The notes under the pieces are model-generated. The model made no database searches, was not told the origin of the DNA, and worked only from the letters and a program-made list of their open reading frames with translations. From contig JAESUZ010003530.1 of the NCBI GenBank assembly GCA_017311185.1, positions 620,001 through 684,000 on the forward strand: a DNA stretch of 64,000 nucleotides, written 5' to 3'. Made by a program: the position numbers and the translations under genes. The number at the start of each line of letters is the position of its first letter. The first letter of the stretch is position 1. This DNA comes from Proteles cristata cristata. Taxonomy: Eukaryota > Chordata > Mammalia > Carnivora > Hyaenidae. This document shows positions 45,067 through 55,899 of this stretch, piece after piece.

Positions 45067-45255
45067 CTTTTTGTTTGTATTTTCTAACTTTTCTATATTT
45101 TGTTATCTGGGTCATGAAAATATTTTAATGTGCATTTTAGCAAATATTCATGTTACAGTCACACCATGAACTTACCTGTTTTGGCACATAGATTTTTCTT
45201 TGATACATAACTAGTTCTATGAAATATATATAGTTAAATTAGAACTTAAAATATT

Positions 45256-45478
45256 TTTTATTAAAAATTTTTTTCTTAACGTTAATTTATTTTTGAGAGA
45301 CAGAGAGACAAAGTGTGAACAGGGGAGGGGCAGAAAGAGAGGGAGACACAGAACCCGAAGCAAGTTCCAGACTCTGAGCTGTCAGCACAGAGCCTGACGC
45401 GAGGTTGAACTCACGAACCATGAGATCATGACCTGAGCTGAAGTCAGATGCTTAGGTCTGAGCCACCCAGATGCCCCT
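45256..45478 (-). repeat. CAN-SINE
   Basis: Antisense. Duplication TAGA(A/G)CTTAAAATATT at 45240-45255 and 45479-45494, one mismatch. Confidence 0.93.
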
Positions 45479-45540
45479 AGAGCTTAAAATATTAAAATAC
45501 TGCTAAGGATGACTATTCTTGGACTTTACAGTGTAACTTT

Positions 45541-45741
45541 AATTTTTAAAAAAATTTTTTAGTTTATTTATTTTGAGAAAGACATGGATAGTACAAGTGA
45601 GGTAGAGGCAGAGAGAGAGGGAGAGAGAAACCCAAGCAGGCTCTGTGCTGACAGAGCCTGATGTGTTGATGCGGGGCTCAAACCCACAAAACCGTGAGAT
45701 CGTGACCAGAACCAAAACCGACTAAGCCATCCAGGTGCCCC
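45541..45741 (-). repeat. CAN-SINE
   Basis: Antisense. Perfect 14-bp duplication TACAGTGTAACTTT at 45527-45540 and 45742-45755. Confidence 0.93.
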
Positions 45742-46292
45742 TACAGTGTAACTTTTAACGGGAAATCCTAGTAATTTAGGCATATTAAGCCACAATTCAT
45801 TTATTTTCCAAAAAAATTGATAAAGATTTAACAAATTTGTAATGTTAATTGTCAAGTAGTGGTAAGAATATTTTGATCTGATATTTTGACAATCAACTCC
45901 ATTCTCTGATAACATGTAGTTTATTTTTCTGTAATGTAGGTTGAATTTTCCTGGATGATTTAGGTAGTAGGATCCCAGGGAGTTTTGGGACTGGCAGTGT
46001 TTTATAGGACTTTAGGCCAAGAAACTGATGTTAACTGATTAGTGATAGTCTTGGAAACTTAAAAACCTCCACGTTCCGTTAGGACATATAAGCCCTACTT
46101 CTATGTGGCTGTCTGTTATTTTTCTAGACCTCCATTCTCAAAATCAGCTCTCTCTGTGGCTACATCCCATTATTTCAGTTTATCAGTGATAAGATGCTAT
46201 GTCTGTATCTAGTTTTAATACAATAAAAATGACCCATTTAATGCTTTGTTGAATTCATAAATGAAGAAATATTCTTTTAAAAACTATTTTTT

Positions 46293-46403
46293 AGGGCTGC
46301 CTGACTGGCTTAGTTGGTAGAGCGAGCAACTCTTGATCATGGGGTCAGAGGCATGAGTTCAAGCCCCATATCTGGTTTAGAGCTTACTTAAAAAAAAAAA
46401 AAC
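46293..46403 (+). repeat. CAN-SINE, short older type
   Basis: Sense, about 110 bp: AGGGCTGCCTGACTGGCTTAG head, ACTCTTGATCATGGGGTCAG, GTTCAAGCCCCATATC, and GAGCTTACTTAAAA tail, without the (CT)n part. Box B-like element partly kept. Confidence 0.85.
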
Positions 46404-46404
46404 T

Positions 46405-46690
46405 TTTTAAATTATAAGAGCAATAAATGATATAGTTTTTAAAAATTAGCAAATACAGAAGGATATTAACAAACCATCAGTCTTTTGTCTGCCACTCCAT
46501 CCAGAGATAGACGTTAAAAATTTCTTATACATCCTTCCAGACATTTTAAGCCACTTAAAGCATATTCTTTTCCTTTTTACAAGGAACACATCTTGGAGTT
46601 CAGAGAGCCCTGAAATGGAGGGCTATAGCTTATGCCGTGTTTTATTTTCAACATTTCACTGTTGACATTGATTTTTACTTTGAATATTTT
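46405..46690 (-). mobile_element. Possible old L1M/HAL1 fragment
   Basis: AT-rich with GATAGACGTTAAAAATTTC and ATACATCCTTCCAGACATTT, which resembles the 3' segment of old L1-like repeats. Weak. Confidence 0.35.
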
Positions 46691-46714
46691 TCCTTTTCAT
46701 TCTGGTGGGGTTTT

Positions 46715-46937
46715 TTAAATTTTTAAAAAATGTTTTATTTATTTCTAGGAGAGAGAGAGAGAGACAGCGTGAGCAGGGGAGGGTCAGAGAGAGAGGGAGT
46801 CACAGACTGAAACAGGCTTCAGGCTCTGAAATGGCAGTCAGCACAGAGCCCGACGCGGGGCTCGAACCCACGAACTGTGAGATCATGACCTAAGCGAAAG
46901 TCGGATGCTTACCCGACTAAGCCACCCAGACGCCCCT
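46715..46937 (-). repeat. CAN-SINE, young subfamily
   Basis: Antisense, with GGCAGTCAGC marker and TTTCTAG|G at 46742-46749. Ends GCCACCCAGACGCCCC. Confidence 0.93.
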
Positions 46938-47056
46938 TATTCTGTTTTTTAAATGTCGAAAAATTTTGTTTTTAAAAGTAGAGGTGTTTGTACATAAAGA
47001 GCATTTAAATTAGTGCATTTCTTTTCTCTTCCCTAAATTGTACAATTTTCTTTCAG

Positions 47057-47136
47057 CATTGGGGGCCTTATTCTGGACACAACTGTATCTGATCCAAACC
47101 TGGTGGGGATTGTTGTTTACACACCAGTTATTAATG
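47057..47136 (+). CDS. SLC41A2: SLC41A2 coding exon f (80 nt)
   Basis: Acceptor ATTTTCTTTCAG ends at 47056, donor G|GTAAGA starts at 47137. It reads (S)[26 protein letters not shown] plus one base. The DxTVSDPN stretch and YTPVIN lead into the second MgtE domain, and the GN motif is completed by exon g. Phase 2 in, phase 1 out, so this exon cannot be skipped without a frameshift. Confidence 0.94.
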
Positions 47137-47899
47137 GTAAGAATTAGATGCACTGTTTCACGATGGCATCAAATCATTACATACTCAGGTGCTAACGGGA
47201 CTCTTAGGGTTCAGATTTTAAGAGGTGTATCTTCCCTTCCCTTCCATTCTCCCTCCAAGCCCAGGGTGGTGTTCATGGTAGAAATGACAGTCTCTGCTCT
47301 CAGTATGCGCAACATGTCTTTGAAAACAGCTGTATTTTCCCTCTTACCACTGGATATTAGCTTGAGAATCACTCATACCTGATTTTTGAGGTTAGTGTTG
47401 CAAAATATGATATTTCAGTTCTGGATTATCATTGGCTTTGGGTTTTTCTGCTCTCCTGTTTTGTTGCTGTTTCTGTCAATTTTTGTGGCTCAATTAGAGT
47501 TAGTTAGGTCAATGCAGTCCATTAACATCTATCACTCCTCTGCGGATCTGCCTTATATATATATTTTTTCTTATCTATAAAAAGGGAATTATAATATTTA
47601 GGTTCACAGAGTTTTTGGTATGAATTCCATTTAATAAGAGAATTTAATGCAGTCCTACTGACTTTTGGGCTGAATCATTAAATTGGATTTTAGTATAACC
47701 TACACCAATATAATTTAAAAAGTAATTTTACCTGAGAGAAAACCTGTCATAGGCTATGCTACACATTTAATATAAATTGCTTTTATATGTGTGTGTAAGA
47801 AAATACGTTCTATGAAGGCAAATGCTCCTAAATCTAACTTCGTATCTCAAATTTCAACTGAAAATTTATATTTTTGTGTAGCTATAAATTGTCTATAAA

Positions 47900-48460
47900 G
47901 ACATTTCCCCTCTGGATGCCCTTCCCGATTTTCCTGGTGCCACTCTCCTCTCTGTCATCCACCCTTAAAATCATGGCACCATCAACTTGGCCCTTCATCC
48001 TCTTTGAATAGACAATGACCTAACCTTGTCTATTCGCCCATTAACATAATTCACTTCTTCACTTATTTATACAACAAGAACAATCCTGGCATTGTTGTCT
48101 GCTGACATCTCACTTCAGCCATCATTGAAGTAATAGAGTAGCTTTCCTGACCCACTCCCTATTCAATGCCAATTAACTGTCACTAACAGACGAATCTTCC
48201 GTAAACACTTTTTATTACATCAGTCTGAAGATGATGAATTTACCAGTGGTTTCCTCCTACCTGTCAAATCAAGTTTGAATTAATCTGCTTCACTTTTCAA
48301 GGCTCTCTATATGCTCTTGGATGCATACAACTTTTTCCTTTATCTTCCTAACCAGATTCCTATTTTGTGGTCCTGCAAAGATTGAATTTCCACTGCCTGG
48401 AACAATTACTGCTTTTCTTCTACCTGTTCACATCCTCTTCAATGAATATTAGTTGATGAG
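47900..48460 (+). mobile_element. Probable L2 fragment
   Basis: GTGGTTTCCTCCTACCTGTC, TTTTCAAGGCTCTCTATATG and ATTTCCACTGCCTGGAACAA fit the sense L2 order. Diverged. Confidence 0.5.
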
Positions 48461-48889
48461 ATCACTAGCATAAATATTACCCACTAATACCATTAGAGCT
48501 GTATTGTCCAGCATTTCAAGGAAAAATGTAAATTACAACAATACCATTATTAGTAAGGTTTTAATCGGTATTTCTGTTATTTCACTTTACAAAAATTATT
48601 TACAAAAGAAATAATTTTAGAGTTTCACTGAAGTGCTCTTCTTGGAAGCCATTGTATTACATGGCAGTAGAATCTATTTTTGTATCCTAGTAAGTAAATC
48701 TCTTAGTTGTGTATCCCAGGGAGCTCACTTTATGGTAAATTCCACTCGTCAAAAACATTGATAGAGAAGATTCATTCCATGGTCCTCAAAAAAGGCGGAA
48801 CTTTTGAGTATTGATTTCATTTTAAATGTGCTAGAGGATGTACTATTTAAAGGACCCCTATTTATCATGATCATCATCATCACCATCAT

Positions 48890-49055
48890 CATTTGGTAAC
48901 TAGTGAGTACCTACTGTGTACCGACAACTTGCAGGTCTTTTGTGCACGTTCATATCATTTAATCCTCCCAATAAGAAAGTAATTTGTCCAATAGCTCATA
49001 TCTAGTGGTAACTCAGTTTTTAAATCAGATCTGCTTGATTCCAAAGCCTGTGATT
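48890..49055 (+). repeat. MIR fragment
   Basis: GAGTACCTACTGTGTACCGA, TCATTTAATCCTCCCAATAA and TTGATTCCAAAGCCTGTGAT. Confidence 0.7.
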
Positions 49056-49214
49056 TTTTCCCCCTCAAAATAATTGCTCATTTATCTGTTTTATTAGATA
49101 CAAGAATACACACTTTCCTTAAAGTAAGGCCTATCACTGTTGATATTCTGCCTAGGACATCTTTTAACACTAACATCTCTCAGCATTGAGTAGCATTTTA
49201 TAAAATATATTTCA

Positions 49215-49415
49215 AGGGTACCTGGGTGGCTCAGTTGGTTAAGCGTCCGACCAGCTCAGGTCATGATCTCATAGTTTGTGGGTTCGAGTGCTATATTGGG
49301 CTCCATGCTGACCATGTTGAGCCTGCTTGGGATTATCTCTCTCTCTCTCTCTCTCCCTCTCTAACCCTCCCTGACTCATGCTTTCTCTCTTTCAAAATAA
49401 ATGAATAAACTTTAA
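49215..49415 (+). repeat. CAN-SINE
   Basis: Sense; the box A-side head is shortened. A (TG)n run follows the tail. Confidence 0.9.
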
Positions 49416-49416
49416 A

Positions 49417-49440
49417 GTGTGTGTGTGTGTGTGCGTGCGT
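49417..49440. repeat. Short (TG)n/(CG) run
   Basis: GTGTGTGTGTGTG followed by CGTGCGT just after the SINE tail at 49415. Confidence 0.8.
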
Positions 49441-50506
49441 ACATATCACAATAATACTAGTTCTAGGAGGTATTAATAAGTATAACTTGAAAAGTGAGTT
49501 TTTGTTATCCATTCAGTTTTGGAAGCATGAGGTCAAATAGATTTCTTTACTACAGGATTTCTTACAGATCTTTATCATGCTGATATGTAATGTGAATCTC
49601 TCCCTCTGGGACTTATGCTAGCAAGGAGTTAGAATTTCTAGAATTAACCTTCCTTCAGACCCTAGACCATATTTTGCAAACTACTGCTCTAGGGTTTATA
49701 ATATGTATCTTTAACACAGTGTGCTTTCAAATAATAATTTAGCCATTTACATAAAAAAGAACTTTACATTAGTATACTTGGATTTTCATTCTTTCTTATC
49801 TATTCTTTTCGCCATATATTCTACTTTGTTATAAACCTTATGTACATTGTTATTACTTTTGCTTTAAATGGTCAGATGTTCTTTGAAGAGATTAAAAATG
49901 AGAAAAATACCTTTTCTATTTTCTGATATATTTTACATTTCTAGCAGTCTTCTTTTCTTTGTGTAGTTTCATATTTCCATCTGGATTTATGTTCCCTTTT
50001 CCAAGACAAATTGCTTAAAGTTTCCTATAGGGCAGGTCTGTAAAGTATTTGAGTGAATAATCTAGGTTAAAAGATAACTTTCTGGAGTATTTTTTCAGTT
50101 TCTTATACCAATTTCTTTAGTCACATGAGCAAAAAAGTATCTTGTCTGTTTTTTTTTTTAAATCAAGCTTATTTTTCCTCTCATTAAGGAGATAAGTATT
50201 AAATATCTCGCTACCTAGATTTATACCTTGGCCGTGATAGTAATTTAAAAAAAAAAATTATTTCATCTGGTCTGCTTTCAGTCAATGAGTCAGATTTGAA
50301 AAAATATTGCAAGAGTCGTTCCTAATAATGACTTTATGCCTTTGGAATATCTACCTCAATATTAAATAAATCAACATTTCAGAAGAATTCTTTTTTGTTT
50401 CTTTTATTGGCCTAGGATAGAACACAAAGAAAGCCTGCCTTTGGTTGAATTTATGCAAGTTGTTTAACATATGAGGATAACTGCTTTGTTTTTCCTTCTG
50501 TTTCAG

Positions 50507-50638
50507 GCATCGGTGGTAATTTGGTGGCCATTCAGGCTAGCAGGATTTCTACCTACCTCCATTTACATAGCATTCCAGGAGAACTGCCTGATGAACCCAA
50601 AGGTTGTTACTACCCATTTAGAACTTTTTTTGGTCCAG
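50507..50638 (+). CDS. SLC41A2: SLC41A2 coding exon g (132 nt, second GN motif)
   Basis: Acceptor TTTTTCCTTCTGTTTCAG ends at 50506, donor G|GTATGT starts at 50639. It reads (G)IGGNLVAIQASRISTYLHLH, then SIPGELPDEPKGCYYPFRTF, then FGP. Together with the end of exon f it forms PVINGIGGNLVAIQASRIST, matching 10 of 20 positions with the exon a motif. The C-terminal half is polar and is likely the loop after the helix. Phase 1 at both ends, in-frame length. Confidence 0.94.
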
Positions 50639-51269
50639 GTATGTGCTTGTGGATTTTTGCGTATCTTATATCAGGAATAATTCTGCTCTGAGCATATAGG
50701 CAGGCAACAGTTGCTGAATACATATTTTGTCAGCGTTTTGCATGGCCTTTTTTTTTTTTTTTTACAGTGATTTTCCTAAGACTTGAATAGATTTTAAATA
50801 GAATAGACTATGTTCATGAAGTCTCAGTGAACAGAAAGTTATTTGTATCAAGTCTGCAGCTGCTGAGGAGCTTTGTATACTTTTTCTCTTTCATTCTTTT
50901 CTCTGGGATACCTTGTTCATGAGTCAAGAAAGAGGAACCTTAAACACACAAGAAAAAAGCACAGCTAGCTGATCTAGAGTGACAGATACACTGTCTTTAC
51001 TGTATTAATCCTTTTGGCTTTTCTAAATGTAAACATTTGATCCCAAAGAGAAGGCGAGGGATAACTTCTCTTACAAAGAGCAGTGCCCTGTTTATGTCAC
51101 TCGGACAGTGAGTAACAAAAAATTAAGACCACGATATTAAACTTCACAATTCTTGTCACTTCTTTTTTGATGAAAATAAAGGTTATGATTGACTTTTGAA
51201 TGAGGATGAGAAATGCTCAATGATAACAGTGGAAGAACTCTAAAGGGAAAATAAAATTAAAACATTCCT

Positions 51270-51477
51270 GGGGCGCCTGAGTGACTGTTGTCAGTTAAGC
51301 ATCTGACTTGGTTTCAGCCCAGGTCATGATCTCATGGTTTGTGGGTTTGAGCCCTGTATCAGGCTCTGTGGTTTAAGTTCAGAGTCTGTTTGGGAATCTC
51401 TCTCTCTCCCCCCCTCTCTCCGTATCTCCTCTGCTTGCTCACTCACTCTCTCTCAAAATAAATAAATGTTAAAAAAA
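51270..51477 (+). repeat. CAN-SINE
   Basis: Sense. Duplication TAAAA(C/T)ATTCCT at 51258-51269 and 51478-51489. Confidence 0.92.
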
Positions 51478-51684
51478 TAAAATATTCCTTAGCTTTAGGA
51501 ACTTGATGTGTTTTCTTTTGCCTTCCCTTCATTACTATGATAGACATTAAAATCTGACCCGTGTTCTTCATAGCAAGTTTTTATCAATTTCCTGTCATTT
51601 AATTAGCCTATAACAGACAGTAAGAATTTCAAAGAATTAAGTGAATTGTGAAAAGTTGAAATGTATTGTTAGCAACAGAATTTT

Positions 51685-51926
51685 TTATTTTTTATATTTT
51701 GAGAGCCAGGGTGCCTGCATGTGCATATGGGTGCTTGAAGTCAGGGAAGGGGCAGTGGGACAGGGAGAGAGAGACTCTCAAAGAGACTCCATGCCCAGTG
51801 GGGAAGGGAGGGAGGGAGGGTAGGTGAATGGTGACATGGGGCTCGATATCATGTCCCACTGTGAGATCATGACCTGAGCCAAAATCAAGAGCTGACACTT
51901 AACCGACTGAGCCAGCCAGGTGCCCC
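51685..51926 (-). repeat. CAN-SINE
   Basis: Antisense, old. Duplication AGCAA..GAATTTT at 51671-51684 and 51927-51940 with two mismatches. Confidence 0.88.
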
Positions 51927-52050
51927 AGCAATGGAATTTTATGCCGTGCTTTTCAGTATAGTAAGTAGAAATTAATCCTTAAATTTTAATAACTGACCTA
52001 TTATTAACCAAAATATGATTTTGTTTGAACTTGTACATTTTCTGTTATAG

Positions 52051-52199
52051 GAGTGAATAATAAGTCTGCTCAAGTTCTACTGCTTCTAGTCATTCCCGGA
52101 CATTTAATTTTCCTCTACACTATTCATTTGATGAAAAGTGGTCACACTTCCTTAACTGTCATCTTCATAGTAGTGTACTTATTTGCTGCTGTGCTACAG
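52051..52199 (+). CDS. SLC41A2: SLC41A2 coding exon h (149 nt)
   Basis: Acceptor CATTTTCTGTTATAG ends at 52050, donor CAG|GTAAGA starts at 52200. It reads (G)[49 protein letters not shown]. Two membrane spans are clear: [19 protein letters not shown] and [17 protein letters not shown]. Phase 1 in, phase 0 out, so the following exon should begin a fresh codon. Read-through into the intron would add 18 codons before TAG at 52254-52256. The next, terminal exon was not found before 64000. Confidence 0.94.
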
Positions 52200-52866
52200 G
52201 TAAGAGTCGAAAGCTCTTGTAATCTCTTTTATGCTCAGACTGCTGTAAAAGCATAGCTATGCAAATCTGAAAGCATATGAAATATGTTAACATTTCAAAA
52301 AGCAACTGAAAGCCTTCATATGGATTTCATCTTCCTAAAACCAGTAAGCTCATGATGGCTTTTAATATGACCTGATAAATAGAACCTTCGGATTTCCTGT
52401 TTCCTGAATTCCGTGAATTTCCCTTATTTTGTTGTATGTTGTATGAGCATATCTTCTGATAGATGCCCGAGAGTGCATAAGAACCTTTGCAGTTTGTAAA
52501 ATACTTTTCCATAAATAGGTTGACTGGCTATACAATTGTTTCTATTAGAATTTTAAAGGCTTTACTTTGGTGCCTTTTAACTTCTGTTACCATGAGAAGA
52601 ACAACAGGTGCTCTTCTCACTGCTGATCTCATTGTACATAACTTCTTTTTATCTCCCTAGAAGCTTGCAAGATCTTCTCTTTTTTTCCTTTTGCTTTTAA
52701 ATTTCACATTGATATGCCCTGGTTTGGATGTACTTTGTCCATTTTGTTGGACATTGTTTGACCCTTTCAGTCTAAAAGTTTATGTGCATTAGTTCTAGGA
52801 AAAATTTATGAATTAATTATTTGATTTTTTTTTTCATCATTTTCTCCATTCTCTCTTCCTGGAGTC

Positions 52867-53087
52867 ATTAAAAAAATTTTTTTTAATGTTTTATTTATTT
52901 CTGAGAGAGAGAGAGAGAGAGCATGAACAGGGAAGGGTCAGAGAGACAGGGAGACACAGACTCTGAAACAGGCTCCAGGCTCTGAGCTGTCAGCACAGAG
53001 CCTGACACAGGGCTTGAACGCACGAACCGTGAGATCATGACCTGAACCAAAGCCAGATGCTTAACCGACTGAGCCACCCAGGCACCC
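52867..53087 (-). repeat. CAN-SINE
   Basis: Antisense. Perfect 14-bp duplication CTCTTCCTGGAGTC at 52853-52866 and 53088-53101. Confidence 0.93.
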
Positions 53088-53157
53088 CTCTTCCTGGAGT
53101 CTTATGATTTGATTCCTAAAACACTTGCATTAAATTTCCAATCATTTCTTTTTTTTT

Positions 53158-53367
53158 TCTTTTTTTTTAACGTTTATTTTTGAGAGAGACAGAGACAGAG
53201 TATGAGCTGGAGAAGGGGCACAGAGAGGGAGACACAGAATCTGAAGGAGGCTCCAGGGCTCTAAGCTGTCAGCACAGAGCCTGAATTGGGGCTCGAACTC
53301 CCAGACTGGAAGATCATGACCTGAGCCCAAGTTGGACATTCAACCAACTGAACCACCCAGTACCCCT
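53158..53367 (-). repeat. CAN-SINE
   Basis: Antisense, ending GAACCACCCAGTACCCC; duplication unclear. Confidence 0.88.
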
Positions 53368-54104
53368 GATCTTTTCTTATTCTCTATTTCTTTATCTTTT
53401 TACCCCCCTCTTCTTTCTGGGATCTCTCTGTACCTTTCTACATTTTGTCTCTGTTATGTCACTGAGGTTTCTGTAGAGGGTAGAGTTGAAAGTATACATT
53501 CAGCTTGCCATCTTTATGTGGGAGGTTATTAATTTTAAAATCTAAGAAAATTGACTTCGTTTTCAAAATCTATGATTGATATACATGCACAAAATTTAAA
53601 AATTAAATAGTACCAAAGTGTTCTAGCTTTCCAATCACATTCTTCAGAGATAATCACTGAAATATTTTAGCTGTTTCTTCTGATAGGTATCTGCAAGTTT
53701 TAAAGTAACATTCCTAAACTTTAGACTTGCTGATAAAAACTGAGGATTTGAGGGGCTATGTTAAAACCCCATCTTTTCCATTTAGTTATATCACAAGTTT
53801 TTGCTAAATTTGCAGTCAGTGTTTGTCTGATTAGGCCTATGTAAACATCATGTACTATAGAGCCAGATAATATAGTATGATTATATTTGCTTTTTGTGTA
53901 CTTTATTTTTCTTGAGGTTAATAATTACCTCTTTTTTCCTTTGCATCATTTTCCATAAACACAACCTTTCCAACTGTTTCTACTTTATTTTGGCTTCTAA
54001 GGCTCAGCTTTTTGCCAAACTCTGTAGGGTTAGTGCCTCCTACAGTGAGAAATCCTAACCTCATAAGAAGTGCATTCAAATAATTCTTGGAAGAGATAAC
54101 ATAT

Positions 54105-54195
54105 ACACTGAGCCTTTGTGACCAGTAATGTTCTAAGTGTATTACATGTATTGATTCACTTAATTCTCAATAAAAGCTCTACAAGATTTGTTCTT
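54105..54195 (+). repeat. MIR fragment
   Basis: TGTTCTAAGTGTATTACATG and TGATTCACTTAATTCTCAAT are the MIR core. Confidence 0.65.
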
Positions 54196-54489
54196 CTCAT
54201 GTAAATCAGTGATTTTCAAAGTGAAGTACATCCAGATCAATCCATCGTGTCCAGGATGAAAAAATTAAAACTTGTATTTATATATCTTTCCTCATTTGCT
54301 TAAAATGTCTGTTTTCATCTGTTTTTATGATTGTTTTATTATAAACACAATGTATTAGCACAGTGTTAAATAAGCATGCTCAGGTATTTTATACTATAGC
54401 TAAATAATTTAAAGCTTTTGGAGATTACCGAGTTAGAGTGTAGAGATGAGAAAGCACAGAGCTTGTGTCAGAACGAGAAAATAATTCTT

Positions 54490-54705
54490 GGGGCGCCTGG
54501 GTGGCTCAGCTGGTCAAGCGTCTGACTTTTGGTTCCAGCTCAGGTCATAATCTTGTAATTCATGAGTTTGAGCCCCACATCCGGTTCTGCGCTGGCAGCG
54601 TGCAGCCTGCTTGGAATTTTGTCTCCCTCTCTGTGTACCTCCCCCACTCACTCTATCTCAGTCTCTCAAAAATACATAAATAAACATTAAAAAGAGAGAG
54701 ACAGA
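54490..54705 (+). repeat. CAN-SINE
   Basis: Sense, starting GGGGCGCCTGGGTGGCTCAG, tail AAATACATAAATAAAC. Confidence 0.9.
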
Positions 54706-54914
54706 AAGTAATTTATGCCTAGTATACAACTAGGAAGAGGGAGTAGATAAGGTTGAGAAAGTAGATTAGGGCTGGTTTGGAAAGGCCTTAAATACCAGGC
54801 AAGGGAGATGTGAATCTGTTGTTAAAATCACAAACACCCGTATGACTTCATTGATATTTAAACCTTTTCTGTAATGCTGTGTAGTGCCTGAGGGTTTATT
54901 AAAAATCACTTCTC

Positions 54915-55065
54915 GAATCATTCATTCATTTATTCATCCAATAAACCTTTATTCTACTAGATGCAGAGATGAGTTTTAAATCCCAGGATGAATAAATTCA
55001 CCCCCTATCCTCCAGAACTCATGGTCTGCATTGCAGGCACAAATAATTATGTTGTGATCTAATAT
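54915..55065 (-). mobile_element. L2 3' end
   Basis: CATTCATTCATTTATTCATC, CAATAAACCTTTATTCTAC and CCAGAACTCATGGTCTGC. Typical antisense L2 end. Confidence 0.6.
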
Positions 55066-55559
55066 ACAAATGCTAAGGAAAGCTACATAGAAAGTGCTTG
55101 CAGAGTTTGGAAGAAAAACAACTAACTCTACCTGGGGAGTAATATTTTTCTACTGCTCAGTAGGGACAGAAGCTATTTCAAATGCTTTTTTACTGCTAGC
55201 TACATTTATCGCTGTGAATGATATGGTCATTTATCTCTGTGTAAGTCTTATGAAAAAGATGCATTCTTCAATCCAGTGGGAAAATATTCAGAGATTGTTC
55301 TTTGGTCTATTGATAAACATGCCATTTTTAGAGCACGTTTATATCTGCAACTCTACCTCTTAGCCTCATGAATTGATTTTACATTTACGTTTATGGCTCT
55401 GTGCCAACATACTATCATGCATCATTTCACCTGAGTCAATGAAGGAAAAAAGTAATGTTTCTCAACTTATAAAAATATTAGATTTCAGCCTGTACTCAGA
55501 GAAATCCTACATGTCTTTTTTTAACCTCCACTTACATTCTGACAAGTAAAGTGTGGAAA

Positions 55560-55735
55560 ACTGGAGGAAAGAGTAATATTCATTTCTCTGAATCTCTGTT
55601 ACCTCCTCTGTAACATGGGAAAAATAGGAGTATCTACCCCAGACTCATTTTGAAGATTAAATGAGTTAATTATATGAAGCTTATAACATAACAGATACTA
55701 TTTAAGTGTTTGCTGGTGCTCGTTATTAAAAATGG
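55560..55735 (-). repeat. MIR SINE
   Basis: TCTCTGTTACCTCCTCTGTA, ACATGGGAAAAATAGGAGTA and AAGATTAAATGAGTTAATTA are antisense MIR. Confidence 0.75.
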
Positions 55736-55899
55736 AATTATAAGTGGTGAGGCATTCATCTCAGATGACAATCAAAATGTTTTTTTATAATCTTAGAATA
55801 TTGATTGGCTTTTCTTATATATCTTTCACAACTTTCATTTTTATGGGTTTTAGTTTTTTTTCTTCCCCAAGAATCAGATATCTGCCAGAGTAGATTTTT

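Larger units (their letters stand above)
41404..47056 (+). other. SLC41A2 intron e-f (5.7 kb)
   Basis: Two (TG)n tracts, an L1M piece, a HAL1 element (42110-44450), four SINEs in 1.3 kb (44519-45741), and two more SINEs (46293, 46715). 45756-46290 shows nothing I recognise. Confidence 0.85.
47137..50506 (+). other. SLC41A2 intron f-g (3.4 kb)
   Basis: L2 at about 47900-48460, MIR at 48890 and a SINE at 49215. 47137-47880 and 49435-50506 show nothing recognisable. Confidence 0.85.
50639..52050 (+). other. SLC41A2 intron g-h (1.4 kb)
   Basis: The shortest intron. It holds a sense SINE (51270) and an antisense SINE (51685). A poly-T run of about 15 lies near 50750. 50770-51255 shows nothing recognisable. 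Confidence 0.85.
7012..52199 (+). other. SLC41A2: SLC41A2 gene, internal part (eight coding exons and introns)
   Basis: Eight exons on the + strand join in phase into 981 nt (327 codons) without a stop. The product matches the SLC41 family of eukaryotic MgtE-like Mg2+ transporters; among paralogues the wording of the later exons (e.g. [33 protein letters not shown]) fits SLC41A2 better than SLC41A1, as I remember both. The family is known to carry Mg2+ and some other divalent cations across the plasma membrane and has two MgtE domains. Seen here are nearly all of domain 1 and most of domain 2. Missing are the N-terminal cytosolic/first coding exon (before the window) and the last exon of about 60 residues (after it). 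Intron lengths are 18.2, 2.9, 3.9, 8.8, 5.7, 3.4 and 1.4 kb, plus at least 11.8 kb. Paralogue choice is established-knowledge based and would be settled by a protein search. Confidence 0.93.
52545..53480 (-). mobile_element. Old L1/HAL1 ORF1-region fragment interrupted by two SINEs
   Basis: CTTGCAAGATCTTCTCTTT, ATTTCACATTGATATGCCCT and TTAGTTCTAGGAAAAATTTA match the antisense of an L1 ORF1 C-terminal region; the younger L1 has the related stretch at 16200-16280. SINEs at 52867-53087 and about 53158-53367 are inserted in it. Diverged, non-coding. Confidence 0.6.

Noticed and set aside
2106..46937. Recurrent open frames with RERERQREQGRVRERGS and ELAVSTEPDAGLEPT on the + strand.
   Set aside because: They are translations of antisense CAN-SINEs, repeated at each copy, not genes.
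52200..52256. Possible alternative C-terminus by reading through the exon h donor.
   Set aside because: The 18-codon extension is short, not conserved family sequence, and no AATAAA was seen close downstream.
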